A stretch of 64,000 nt of DNA, from positions 49,365-113,364 of the forward strand of contig PHDA01000003.1 in NCBI GenBank assembly GCA_002842465.1, written 5' to 3'. Shown piece by piece: positions 16,290 through 24,556 of the stretch (positions are counted from its first letter, which is position 1; the number at the start of each line of letters is the position of its first letter). Source of the DNA: Bacteroidetes bacterium HGW-Bacteroidetes-7. Lineage in GTDB: Bacteria > Bacteroidota > Bacteroidia > Bacteroidales > UBA932. The position numbers and the translations under genes are program-made. A model generated the notes under the pieces. It saw nothing but the letters and a program-made list of their open reading frames with translations, was not told the origin of the DNA and did not search any database.

Positions 16290-17456
16290 ATGAAAAGAAC
16301 ATTTCTTACACTAACACTCCTGTTGATAACAGTTGTGTCATTCTCACAGAATCAGCCAGAGGGGAACAAATATGGTCCCGTCCTGACAAATAAATTTTTC
16401 GACAACTGGTTTATTTCAGCCGGTGGTGGCATTCAATGGATGTACGGAGAGCACGATACTAAAGCATCTTTTAAGAACAGAGTATCTCCTGCAATAGATA
16501 TTTCACTAGGAAAATGGATTACTCCATCAATTGGTATAAGAGCCCAATTTGGAGGCTTTACAATGAAAGGTCTCTCAACAGACCCTTCTGCAAAATTCAT
16601 CGAAGGTCCTTCTGACGATTGCGCAGGATGTTTTGAAGAGAAGTTTAACTTCTTCAACCTGCACGGTGATCTTATGTGGAATCTTTCGAACACATTTGGC
16701 GGCTACAGACAAGATCGCATTCTGGAATTCATTCCATTCCTTGGAGTCGGTTATGCCCGTTCATATAAGGAAAATGTTAATCCTGTTTACAAAGAGGCAT
16801 CTGCAACAGTAGGTCTGCTTAACAAAATTCGCCTTTCTCAGGCTGTCGATTTCAATGTTGAGCTGAAAGCTTTATTGGTAAATGACAGATTCGACGGTTA
16901 TGAAATTGGCCAGGGTATTGAGGAACTTGTCTCTGCAACAATTGGCTTTACTTACAACTTCAAGAAAAGAGGTTTTGACAAGTACGTTGAACCTATACCT
17001 TGTGACTACTCACCTTACACATCTAAAATCTCAGATCTTGAGCAAAGAATTTCAGATGCTGATGCTAAAGCAAGCAAACTTGCATCTGACCTTGCAAACG
17101 AAAAGAATAAAAAACCGGAGGTTATTAAATCAGTTGAATACATAGCTTCTCCAATTGCAATATTCTTCCCTATCAATCAGTCTAAACTGACAGATATGGA
17201 TCTGATCAATCTTGGAACATTCGCAGAGGCTGTTAAGAAAACAGGCAAAACCTATAAAATTATGGGATCTGCAGATAAAGCTACAGGCAGCAAAAAGATT
17301 AATCTTAAACTCAGTCAGGATCGCGCCGCCAGCGTTTACGATGCTCTTGTTAACAAGTTTGGCGTAAATCCATCACAACTTGAGGTTATTGCCAAAGGTG
17401 ACGAAAATGAACCTTTCGACAAACCGGTTCTGAATCGTGTTGTAATTCTCGAATAA
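16290..17456 (+). CDS. OmpA-family outer-membrane porin
   Basis: A 388-residue outer-membrane protein. Signal peptide (MKRTFLTLTLLLITVVSFSQ), an N-terminal eight-strand-barrel-like part to about residue 230 (alternating hydrophobic strands, ending FTYNFKKR), a short coiled-coil stretch (ISDLEQRISDADAKASKLAS), then an OmpA/Pal peptidoglycan-binding domain (about 285-388: FFPINQSKLTDMDLINLGTF, KLSQDRAASVYDALVNKFGV). The expected peptidoglycan-contact Asp and Arg are seen in NLKLSQDRA. Lone gene with its own promoter and a strong terminator, so likely highly expressed. Confidence 0.9.
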   Translation: MKRTFLTLTLLLITVVSFSQNQPEGNKYGPVLTNKFFDNWFISAGGGIQWMYGEHDTKASFKNRVSPAIDISLGKWITPSIGIRAQFGGFTMKGLSTDPSAKFIEGPSDDCAGCFEEKFNFFNLHGDLMWNLSNTFGGYRQDRILEFIPFLGVGYARSYKENVNPVYKEASATVGLLNKIRLSQAVDFNVELKALLVNDRFDGYEIGQGIEELVSATIGFTYNFKKRGFDKYVEPIPCDYSPYTSKISDLEQRISDADAKASKLASDLANEKNKKPEVIKSVEYIASPIAIFFPINQSKLTDMDLINLGTFAEAVKKTGKTYKIMGSADKATGSKKINLKLSQDRAASVYDALVNKFGVNPSQLEVIAKGDENEPFDKPVLNRVVILE

Positions 17457-17478
17457 TTACACACATTATTACTTAATG

Positions 17479-17510
17479 CGGACTGTCCTTACGGGCAGTC
17501 CGTTTTTTTT
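17479..17510 (+). terminator. Terminator after the OmpA porin
   Basis: A 10-bp stem CGGACTGTCC / GGGCAGTCCG (one G-T pair) with loop TTAC, then a run of T bases, starting 23 nt after the stop. Confidence 0.9.
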
Positions 17511-17562
17511 TGTATTAACTGCTCAATATTTTACATAACTTAGTACCAATAAAATATTCACA

Positions 17563-18534
17563 ATGAAAACATCAGAAAACAAATCAATCGTAACCGGCGA
17601 ACATCCTTTTGAAGGAGTTTGCCTTAATGGATTTCTTGTACTCTTTTTGGACTTGCTACTCATTGCTGCCTCAGTAGCCCTTATCTTCCAAACCCAACTT
17701 TTAGGTGATTGGGTAATTATTGTATCAATAATCGGGTTCTTATCTTCAATGCTTATGTGGGCTGGGTTTATGCAACTTGAGCCAAACGAGGCAAGGGCCA
17801 TGGTATTTTTTGGTAAGTATAAGGGGACCTTTAAAAAGACAGGATATTTTTGGGTAAACCCCTTTACAGCAAAAAAGAAACTCTCTTTAAGAGCTCGCAA
17901 TTTGGATGTCAAACCCATAAAGGTGAACGATAAGGCGGGTAATCCCATCATGATAGGTTTGGTGCTTGTTTGGAGACTAAAAGATACATACAAAGCAATG
18001 TTTGAAATTGATGCACAGACAATGGCAAATTCGGGAGTCCAACCAGGTGCTATTTCGGGTGATCAAACTGTTGGTAACAGAATGAATGCTTTTGAGAATT
18101 TTGTAAAAATTCAATCAGATGCTGCACTAAGGCAGGTCGCCGGACAGTATGCCTATGACGATAATGAAGTAGCAGAAAGTCAGCTAACCCTAAGAGGAGG
18201 TGGTGAGGAAATTAACCAGCAGTTGGTTAACGAACTTAACAATCGATTAAGTATGGCAGGCATAGAGGTATGCGAGGCCAGAATCAATTACCTTGCCTAT
18301 GCGCCTGAAATTGCGGCCGTTATGTTACGCAGGCAACAGGCAGCAGCAGTTATCGCTGCCAGAGAAAAAATTGTTGAAGGAGCTGTTTCAATGGTAAAAA
18401 TGGCACTAGAAAAAATAGACAACGAAGGAATTGCCAAGTTTGACAAAGAGGCAAAAGTAAAAATGGTTTCAAACCTTCTGGTAGTGTTATGCGCAGATGA
18501 GGCTGCTCAGCCCATTATTAATACAGGAGATTAG
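17563..18534 (+). CDS. SPFH (stomatin/band 7) domain membrane protein
   Basis: A 323-residue membrane-anchored scaffold protein. Two N-terminal hydrophobic segments (about residues 22-46 and 50-68), then the SPFH domain beginning LEPNEARAMVFFGKYKGTF and continuing RARNLDVKPIKVNDKAGNPIMIGLVLVWR (quoted in part), and a C-terminal helical part (AAVMLRRQQAAAVIAAREKIVEG in part) that should oligomerise. Such proteins organise membrane microdomains or modulate proteases; the exact role here is unknown. A 7-of-8 match to the -7 box (TAACTTAG, 17536-17543) precedes it. It lies before the BlaI/M56 pair but is separated by a 207-nt regulatory gap. Confidence 0.85.
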   Translation: MKTSENKSIVTGEHPFEGVCLNGFLVLFLDLLLIAASVALIFQTQLLGDWVIIVSIIGFLSSMLMWAGFMQLEPNEARAMVFFGKYKGTFKKTGYFWVNPFTAKKKLSLRARNLDVKPIKVNDKAGNPIMIGLVLVWRLKDTYKAMFEIDAQTMANSGVQPGAISGDQTVGNRMNAFENFVKIQSDAALRQVAGQYAYDDNEVAESQLTLRGGGEEINQQLVNELNNRLSMAGIEVCEARINYLAYAPEIAAVMLRRQQAAAVIAAREKIVEGAVSMVKMALEKIDNEGIAKFDKEAKVKMVSNLLVVLCADEAAQPIINTGD

Positions 18535-18617
18535 TACCCATTCTGGTACTGTCTCTTTAGACAGAATAATCACTTTCCTGGAATATCGTTAACAATTAAA
18601 CACAATAACTAATAGGT

Positions 18618-18633
18618 TTAGTTGTGTAACTAA
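18618..18633. promoter_or_regulatory. Upstream BlaI-type operator
   Basis: Perfect inverted repeat TTAGTT-GTGT-AACTAA. Its centre is exactly 21 bp (two helical turns) from that of the second operator at 18640-18653. Probably bound by the BlaI-family repressor encoded downstream (inference). Confidence 0.65.
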
Positions 18634-18639
18634 TAAAAA

Positions 18640-18653
18640 TAGTTGCATAACTA
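18640..18653. promoter_or_regulatory. BlaI-type operator overlapping the -33 box
   Basis: Perfect inverted repeat TAGTT-GCAT-AACTA sharing the half-site of the upstream operator and covering the TTG of the promoter, so binding would block transcription. Half-sites also occur at 18607-18613 and 18660-18665. Confidence 0.65.
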
Positions 18654-18672
18654 AATTTATTAGTTATTTTTG
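18643..18672 (+). promoter_or_regulatory. Promoter of the blaI-M56 operon
   Basis: TTG at 18643-18645, a 19-nt spacer, and TATTTTTG at 18665-18672: a complete consensus match. The leader before the blaI ATG is about 60 nt. Confidence 0.75.
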
Positions 18673-18741
18673 TATTCATAATCATAAGAAAGCTAAATCA
18701 GATTTAGAATTATTATTTGAACCCTATATCTAGATGAACAT

Positions 18742-19107
18742 ATGAAGAAGTTAACAGTTAAAGAAGAGGAGATAATGAGCTTTTTTTGGCAGAATGGTCC
18801 GCTGTTTGTCAGGGAGATTGTGGCCCTCTATTCAGAACCTAAACCCCACTTTAATACAGTCTCTACAATTGTAAGAGGACTGGAAGAGAAAGGTTTTCTT
18901 TCTCACACATCCTACGGAAGCACATTTCAGTATTTTCATATCATAGAAGAAGAGGAGTATAAGAAAGGAGCACTTCTGAATGTGGTGAACAAATATTTCA
19001 AAAGTTCATATCTGGGACTTGTCTCCACATTTATAGAGGAGGAGAAGATATCAGTCGGAGAGCTTAAAAGGCTCATTGAACTTGCAGAGGGTAAGAAATC
19101 ACAATAG
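18742..19107 (+). CDS. BlaI/MecI/CopY-family repressor
   Basis: A 121-residue winged-helix repressor. The N-terminal two thirds read LTVKEEEIMSFFWQNGPLFV, then PHFNTVSTIVRGLEEKGFL, the recognition helix and wing typical of BlaI; the C-terminal third is the dimerisation part and protease-sensitive region. It is followed 8 nt later by an M56 peptidase of BlaR1 type, which in known systems cleaves or inactivates the repressor when a signal is sensed. Two palindromes on its own promoter indicate autorepression. No beta-lactamase gene is near, so the inducer and regulon are unknown. Confidence 0.93.
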   Translation: MKKLTVKEEEIMSFFWQNGPLFVREIVALYSEPKPHFNTVSTIVRGLEEKGFLSHTSYGSTFQYFHIIEEEEYKKGALLNVVNKYFKSSYLGLVSTFIEEEKISVGELKRLIELAEGKKSQ

Positions 19108-19115
19108 AAAATTTT

Positions 19116-20720
19116 ATGGGTGATTTTCTTGTCTATATTTTAAAATCGTCTTTGTCACTTGCTGCCTTTTATCTTTTCTATAAAGTGATGCTCAGTAAGG
19201 AGACATTTCACCGTTTTAACAGAGTTGTATTGCTATTGATATCACTCTTGTCTGTTGTTATACCTCTCATAAAATTACCCGGCAATGAGGCTCTTTTAAA
19301 TAACTCTATTTCGCTCAATCTTGAACAGTTAATCCAGCTTGCCGGGTTTAGCAACGATACTGTTATTGCAGCAGGAACAGATGAAACCTCCAAGACCATT
19401 TGGCCGGTATTTATTGTCATTATCTACCTGACAGGGGTGTTAATAACTATGTCAATCTCTGCCATTTCAATTATAAGAATGGCTCAGCTGATTCGCCGAA
19501 CAGAGTATGGCGCGAGAATTAAAACGCCGGATGGGATAATTATCGTTTTACACAAAGAGAAAATCGCTCCTTTTTCGTGGATGAAATACATTGTAATCTC
19601 TGAAAATGACTACAATGAAAATGGGAGAGAGATTGTGATGCACGAAAATGCACATATAAAGAGAAGGCACTCGGCAGATATGATTTTGTGTGAAATAGTC
19701 AAGGTTGTGCATTGGTTTAACCCTGCAGCGTGGCTATTTAAGCAGGAGATAAAAAATATTCATGAATATCAGGCAGATGATGCCGTAATAAAAAACGGAA
19801 TCGACGCTGCCACCTACCAACTATTATTAATTAAAAAAGCTGTTGGCGACAGGCTCTACTCTATAGCCAACAGCTTTAACCACAGTAAACTTAAAAACAG
19901 AATTACTATGATTACAAAGAAAAGATCTACCTTATGGTCAGCACTAAGAGTGCTTTATGTATTGCCACTTTCACTATTTGCGGTAGCAGCATTTGCCTCC
20001 GAAGAGATTACAACAGTAATGGCTCCCGTTTCTGAAGTCAAAATTAAAGATTTTATTCAGGCCGACACAATTAAAGTTAAAAAGAGCACTTCTGTTAATG
20101 ATTCTAAACAAGTTTCCCTTTATTCCAAGCAAGCTTCCGGTAATACAATTATTATTAAAAAGACAGATTCTGAAAAAGTTGAATTAGACACCATTATTAT
20201 CCGCAGGTCTGTTAATGATTCAACAAGAGCTGTCATTAAAACCAAGATTAATACTATAATCTATACATCTGACTCGGTTAAAAACAACAGAGTTGCCACC
20301 TTCTCATCAAAAAATGGCGACAGTTTAAATGTATTAGTCTTTGTTGACGGAGTTGAAAAAGACACAATGTTTATTAAACAAATTGATTCAAAGGATATTA
20401 AAGAGGTTAAAGTATTTAGGGGAGCTAAAGCAACTGCTGAATTCGGAGAGAAAGCTAAAAATGGTGTTGTGGTTATTACCACCAAGGGTGACTCAAAAGA
20501 CTCTAAAGGGGAAATAATTAAAAATGTTGCAGTGAGGGTATCGGACCGCTCAGATAATCCAATTTATGTTATCGACGGAGTGGTGCAGGAGAGCTCATCG
20601 TCCAAAGATATTGACCCGAAGAGCATATCGTCAATAAAGGTTCTCAAGGGAGAAGCCGCAATCAAAGAGTATGGCGAAAAAGGGAAGAATGGAGTTATCA
20701 TAGTAAACCTAAAAAAGTAA
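19116..20720 (+). CDS. M56 (BlaR1-type) metallopeptidase with two plug-like C-terminal repeats
   Basis: Integral-membrane zinc protease/sensor of 534 residues. N-terminal transmembrane segments (about residues 5-25, 33-52, 105-128), then the zinc site HENAHIKRRH near residue 180, with HEYQADDAV as the downstream part, and another membrane segment near residue 285 (VLYVLPLSLFAVAAFA). The C-terminal periplasmic part holds two repeats of a TonB-plug-like unit: VLVFVDGVEKD...EVKVFRGAKATAEFGEKAKNG and IYVIDGVVQES...SIKVLKGEAAIKEYGEKGKNG. No penicillin-binding sensor domain is seen, so the signal is unlikely to be a beta-lactam by the classical route. Cotranscribed with the BlaI gene. Confidence 0.88.
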   Translation: MGDFLVYILKSSLSLAAFYLFYKVMLSKETFHRFNRVVLLLISLLSVVIPLIKLPGNEALLNNSISLNLEQLIQLAGFSNDTVIAAGTDETSKTIWPVFIVIIYLTGVLITMSISAISIIRMAQLIRRTEYGARIKTPDGIIIVLHKEKIAPFSWMKYIVISENDYNENGREIVMHENAHIKRRHSADMILCEIVKVVHWFNPAAWLFKQEIKNIHEYQADDAVIKNGIDAATYQLLLIKKAVGDRLYSIANSFNHSKLKNRITMITKKRSTLWSALRVLYVLPLSLFAVAAFASEEITTVMAPVSEVKIKDFIQADTIKVKKSTSVNDSKQVSLYSKQASGNTIIIKKTDSEKVELDTIIIRRSVNDSTRAVIKTKINTIIYTSDSVKNNRVATFSSKNGDSLNVLVFVDGVEKDTMFIKQIDSKDIKEVKVFRGAKATAEFGEKAKNGVVVITTKGDSKDSKGEIIKNVAVRVSDRSDNPIYVIDGVVQESSSSKDIDPKSISSIKVLKGEAAIKEYGEKGKNGVIIVNLKK

Positions 20721-20741
20721 AATAAAAGCATTTAACACAAT

Positions 20742-20757
20742 TATTTTTGTACCTTTG
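20742..20757 (+). promoter_or_regulatory. Two adjacent -7 box candidates for glyA
   Basis: TATTTTTG (20742-20749) is directly followed by TACCTTTG (20750-20757); each fully matches TAnnTTTG. No well-spaced -33 TTG is seen. Confidence 0.45.
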
Positions 20758-20797
20758 GAGACTCTTTTTTCAAAACGAGTATTAATATGTCACTATA

Positions 20798-22078
20798 ATG
20801 AAACAAGATCTTCAAATTTCGGAACTTATAAAAAAAGAAGAAAACCGTCAACTGCACGGAGTCGAGTTGATAGCTTCAGAAAATTTTGTCAGTCCCCAGG
20901 TACTTGCCGCATTAGGATCTGTGCTTACAAATAAGTATGCCGAAGGATATCCGGGAGCGAGATATTACGGTGGATGCGAGGTTGTAGACATGGTTGAGCA
21001 ACTTGCAATTGACCGTCTTTGTCAACTCTTTGAGGCAGAATATGCCAATGTACAGCCCCATTCCGGCGCTCAGGCAAATATGGCTGTTTTTATGGCTTGT
21101 CTTAAGCCGGGAGATACCTTCATGGGTCTGGACCTTGCTCACGGCGGGCACCTTACTCACGGTTCTCCGGTAAACATGTCTGGAATGTGGTACAATGCAA
21201 TTGCTTACCAGGTAAGCGAAGAGACTGGTACTGTTGACTATGATGATATGGAGAAGAAGGCTCTGGAGCACAAACCTAAAATGCTTATTGGAGGTGCATC
21301 TGCATATTCAAGAGAGTGGGATTGGGCTCGGATGCGTGAAATTGCAGATAAAGTCGGGGCAATCTTCATGGTTGATATGGCTCATCCGGCAGGTTTGATC
21401 GCAGCAGGTTTATTGGAAAATCCTGTTAAATACGCTCATATTGTTACATCTACTACACATAAGACATTAAGAGGCCCTCGCGGTGGGATAATTCTTATGG
21501 GTAAAGATTTTGAGAATCCATTCGGAATTACAACTCCAAAAGGTGAAACCAAAATGATGTCGGCTGTACTTAATTCAAGTGTCTTCCCTGGAATTCAAGG
21601 TGGTCCACTTGAGCACTGTATTGCTGCAAAAGCGGTCTCATTCTTTGAAGCATTGCAACCGGAATTCAAGTTATATCAGATACAGGTACAGAAAAATGCT
21701 GCTGCAATGGCTGCTGCCTTTGTTGACAAAGGATATAAAGTTGTTTCGGGAGGAACAGATAACCATCTAATGCTTATTGACCTCAGGAGCAAATTCCCTG
21801 AGCTTACCGGTAAGGTTGCCGAAAAGGCCCTTGTAACGGCAGATATCACAGTTAATAAGAACATGGTTCCGTTTGACAGCAGATCTCCTTTCCAGACATC
21901 AGGTATTCGCGTAGGAACTCCTGCAGTTACTTCAAGAGGCCTTATTGAAAAGGATATGCCATTCATTGTTGACCTTATTGATAAAGTTCTTTCAAACCTT
22001 GATAATGCAACTGTAATTGCCGAGGTTAGAGAAACTACCAGAAAGAAGATGCATGGTTTACCGCTTAATATTTGGTAA
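20798..22078 (+). CDS. glyA: Serine hydroxymethyltransferase
   Basis: PLP enzyme that interconverts serine and glycine while charging tetrahydrofolate with a one-carbon unit; cytoplasmic. It is 426 residues, the standard bacterial length. Diagnostic stretches: [35 protein letters not shown], and the PLP lysine in [15 protein letters not shown] (near residue 225). The folate link to FtcD, encoded 27 kb away, is natural: both feed the one-carbon pool. Monocistronic; a terminator-bearing palindromic repeat starts 3 nt after the stop. Confidence 0.98.
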   Translation: MKQDLQISELIKKEENRQLHGVELIASENFVSPQVLAALGSVLTNKYAEGYPGARYYGGCEVVDMVEQLAIDRLCQLFEAEYANVQPHSGAQANMAVFMACLKPGDTFMGLDLAHGGHLTHGSPVNMSGMWYNAIAYQVSEETGTVDYDDMEKKALEHKPKMLIGGASAYSREWDWARMREIADKVGAIFMVDMAHPAGLIAAGLLENPVKYAHIVTSTTHKTLRGPRGGIILMGKDFENPFGITTPKGETKMMSAVLNSSVFPGIQGGPLEHCIAAKAVSFFEALQPEFKLYQIQVQKNAAAMAAAFVDKGYKVVSGGTDNHLMLIDLRSKFPELTGKVAEKALVTADITVNKNMVPFDSRSPFQTSGIRVGTPAVTSRGLIEKDMPFIVDLIDKVLSNLDNATVIAEVRETTRKKMHGLPLNIW

Positions 22079-22080
22079 GT

Positions 22081-22203
22081 CTCCGCGCCAGTTTGTGGTA
22101 TATTCTTGATTAATAATATAATAAAAACGAGCCAATTTTTTAGTTAAAATTGGCTCTTTTTTATATGTGTGATATATAGTGTGTTACCACAAACTGGCGC
22201 GAA
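22081..22203. repeat. Intergenic palindromic repeat, copy A
   Basis: A perfect 17-bp inverted repeat, CGCGCCAGTTTGTGGTA at 22084-22100 and its complement at 22185-22201, encloses a terminator hairpin. It fills the gap between the convergent glyA and OstA genes. Related copies are at 34058-34193 (both arms) and 56888-56960 (hairpin and right arm). No transposase is inside, so it is a non-coding element, possibly a mobile remnant or a bidirectional terminator. Confidence 0.85.
22129..22162. terminator. Bidirectional terminator inside repeat copy A
   Basis: An 11-bp stem GAGCCAATTTT / AAAATTGGCTC with a 6-nt loop, T run on the right and A run on the left, so it can end transcription from glyA and from the OstA operon. 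Confidence 0.85.
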
Positions 22204-22210
22204 GAAAATT

Positions 22211-24556
22211 TCAGGTAGTCTTAGCTTCAGTGATCTCTGAATTATTAACTTCTGTTTCAGTGATCTCTGTATTAGTAACCTCTGTTTCAGTTATCTCTGA
22301 TTCAGTAACCTCAGTTTCTACTCCCTCTGCTTCAATTTTGGCCTCTTCGACCGGTTTAGGTTCGCGCGTTTTTATAATTATTTCGGGGATTTCGGGTGTT
22401 ATTTTGAAGAATCTGCTGGTTTGACCAAAAATTGGTAATGAAACGGTAAGAATTTGATCTCTTTCTGACTTTCTTATTACTCTGTCACAAACAGCAAATC
22501 TGTCGACAGGTCTTTCGGTTTCTCTAAGGTTGAAGCCTCTTAGTCTCTTCTTTGCAGGTTCAAGATCAATTATCGGATATAGAACACTTTTTGGGTTTTC
22601 CCGGTAGTGAGCCTCCTCGAGACTTTGGTCAACAATTATTGCTGTTAAAGTTTTACACTCTTTATGATTCATTGTCGTTAAAATGCTATCTTCAGCAATG
22701 AATACAAGTACATTTACACCGCCAAATGCATCGACTCTTGACAAATCACCCTCTTTGAAATGCAAGACGATGTCTGTACCCTTTAACTGATTATAGTGAA
22801 TTGAGTCCTCTTTAGCCAGAGCAAATGCATTTGATAAAAACTCAACCTTACGGAGCTTCTTGTTATCGATAACCAGTTGGATGCTGTCTGAAGTAAACTG
22901 GTTTTGGTCGTTCCACATTACCGGCTCTTTGAACATGCGAACAATTGAGTCTATTGAGTTAAATATCAGAGAGTCACATTTGCCTTGCAGATTGCTTCTG
23001 TGAAATCGTACATTTTTGTTGGCCATTATAAATCTTATCAACGTAGAGTCTACTGCCGGTAAGGTATCTTTAAGATTATGAACAGCAAGAGTGTCAGTTG
23101 ACACCTTTAGGCTATCTGTTGCAAGAATATGATTGCCTATGTTGCTTTTTAAGCTGTCAGTTGATACCTTTAGGCTATCTGTTGCAAGAATATGATTGCC
23201 TATGTTGATTTTTAAGCTGTCAGTTGACACCTTTAGGCTATCTGTTGCAAGAATATGATTGCCTGTGTTGCTTTTTAAACTGTCAGTTGAGATTTTTAAA
23301 CTGTCAGTTGATAACTTGATGCTGCCCTGAATTTTGTTCGCAGAGGAATTTGCGGCTGAGCGGGATCTTTGGCGGGATGTTGTGCTTTGCCTTCTCTGTT
23401 GTTGGGGCGAAGGTAATTGTGCAGAGGGTTTATCAGATGTTATCTCGGTTTTAGCTTCCGATTTGTTCTCCTGCTTATTTTCAGATTTGCCGGCTGGTGG
23501 TGCTGGTTTGCTGTACATAGCCGTTATCGGGTCAATTTTGCTCTGCTCATATCTCTTAGTTGACTGAGCAACAATCGCTGAGTCAGCAAGATTCCTGGGT
23601 ACAGAGTTGTAAAGCAATGTATCGGCTGCTATAAAGAGTGTATCCGGCTTATTATCTTCTACAGAGTAAAAAGCTATGGAAGGGTTATTATAGAGCTTTG
23701 CAAAAGCAGGTTCCCTGGAATATTGGGCAAAATCAGAAAAGATTAATAGAGATTGGACTGTATCGAGAATCTGTACATTCTGGTACAACTCTGCTTTACC
23801 CTCCGGTGCGGTGTAAAAAATCCTTTCGGCCCAAACTTCGGTTTTGGGATCAAGAAGGTAAACACTCTTTTCAAAATTATACCTCTCGTTCTCTCTCTCG
23901 TACCATCCGTTTCCGGCTCTTAGATATGAATCGTTCTGCCAGATTGAAGTTTGTCCCAGGAATACAGCTCTGTTTTCGTTTGCATAATAGGCAAGTGAGT
24001 CTGATTTCAGCACCAGAGAGTCGGACATCATCTCAACATTATTGAGAAACTTGAATCTCTCAATTTTTGAGTCATAGTAGCCGTTGTTGCTCTCAATTAT
24101 GTTGCCGTCCTTGTCAATCATAGCGCCCCCGTCATAAAACCAGGCAACACTATCTTTTGTATTGAAGTCAAGAAAGTAGGTGCGTAAACGGTTACTGTCC
24201 CTGTCCATTAACTCAACAATATGACCTCTTACTTTGGCCAGGGAGCTGTCGGCAATATAGTGTATTCTGTCTCCGGATAGTGAGGTGTTGTTCTGTATTA
24301 TTTTTACATTGCCTATTGCATCAACGGTATTGAGACTCACATCCCAAATTGCGGTGTCGCATATTATAAGGGTATTGTTGTGCAGAAATTGAGCGGGACC
24401 GGTTATTCTTCTGACGTTTCTGGACTCATTTTGGTACATCTCTGCAGTGTTGGCCTTTATGAGACGAACATACCTCTCCTCTTCAAGGTTTTGCTGACCT
24501 TTAAGTGGAAGTATAACTATCAGGAAAAGTAGAAGAAATGTAGTTTTTAATCTCAT
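22211..24556 (-). CDS. OstA/LptA-like outer-membrane biogenesis protein with repeat-rich C-terminus
   Basis: A 781-residue exported protein with signal peptide (MRLKTTFLLLFLIVILPLKG). Residues about 30-330 resemble the OstA/LptA beta-jellyroll family that carries lipopolysaccharide across the periplasm (IIQNNTSLSGDRIHYIADS, then KSDSLAYYANENRAVFLGQ, AELYQNVQILDTVQ). The middle is low-complexity: an NKQENKSEAKTE stretch, then three 21-residue repeats of NHILATDSLKVSTDSLK type, followed by another OstA-like part (about 505-650). The C-terminus has three 10-residue TEVxxxEITE repeats. It overlaps the SurA-like gene by 4 bp (ATGA) and is the last gene of the guaB operon. The repeats suggest strain-variable length. 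Confidence 0.82.
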   Translation of the reverse strand: MRLKTTFLLLFLIVILPLKGQQNLEEERYVRLIKANTAEMYQNESRNVRRITGPAQFLHNNTLIICDTAIWDVSLNTVDAIGNVKIIQNNTSLSGDRIHYIADSSLAKVRGHIVELMDRDSNRLRTYFLDFNTKDSVAWFYDGGAMIDKDGNIIESNNGYYDSKIERFKFLNNVEMMSDSLVLKSDSLAYYANENRAVFLGQTSIWQNDSYLRAGNGWYERENERYNFEKSVYLLDPKTEVWAERIFYTAPEGKAELYQNVQILDTVQSLLIFSDFAQYSREPAFAKLYNNPSIAFYSVEDNKPDTLFIAADTLLYNSVPRNLADSAIVAQSTKRYEQSKIDPITAMYSKPAPPAGKSENKQENKSEAKTEITSDKPSAQLPSPQQQRRQSTTSRQRSRSAANSSANKIQGSIKLSTDSLKISTDSLKSNTGNHILATDSLKVSTDSLKINIGNHILATDSLKVSTDSLKSNIGNHILATDSLKVSTDTLAVHNLKDTLPAVDSTLIRFIMANKNVRFHRSNLQGKCDSLIFNSIDSIVRMFKEPVMWNDQNQFTSDSIQLVIDNKKLRKVEFLSNAFALAKEDSIHYNQLKGTDIVLHFKEGDLSRVDAFGGVNVLVFIAEDSILTTMNHKECKTLTAIIVDQSLEEAHYRENPKSVLYPIIDLEPAKKRLRGFNLRETERPVDRFAVCDRVIRKSERDQILTVSLPIFGQTSRFFKITPEIPEIIIKTREPKPVEEAKIEAEGVETEVTESEITETEVTNTEITETEVNNSEITEAKTT
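22226..22315. repeat. Three 30-bp tandem repeats in the OstA gene 3' end
   Basis: Three direct 30-bp units starting at 22226, 22256 and 22286 encode the 10-residue pattern TEVxxxEITE. They are nearly identical and in frame. Confidence 0.85.
23093..23281. repeat. Three 63-bp tandem repeats inside the OstA gene
   Basis: Units start at 23093, 23156 and 23219 with a truncated further unit from 23282. Period 63 bp keeps frame and encodes 21-residue repeats containing NHILATDSLKVSTDSLK. Identity between units is very high, so recent expansion is likely. Confidence 0.9.

Noticed and set aside
23093..23281. CRISPR-like repetition inside the OstA gene
   Set aside because: Units are adjacent without unique spacers, the frame is kept and the repeats are coding.
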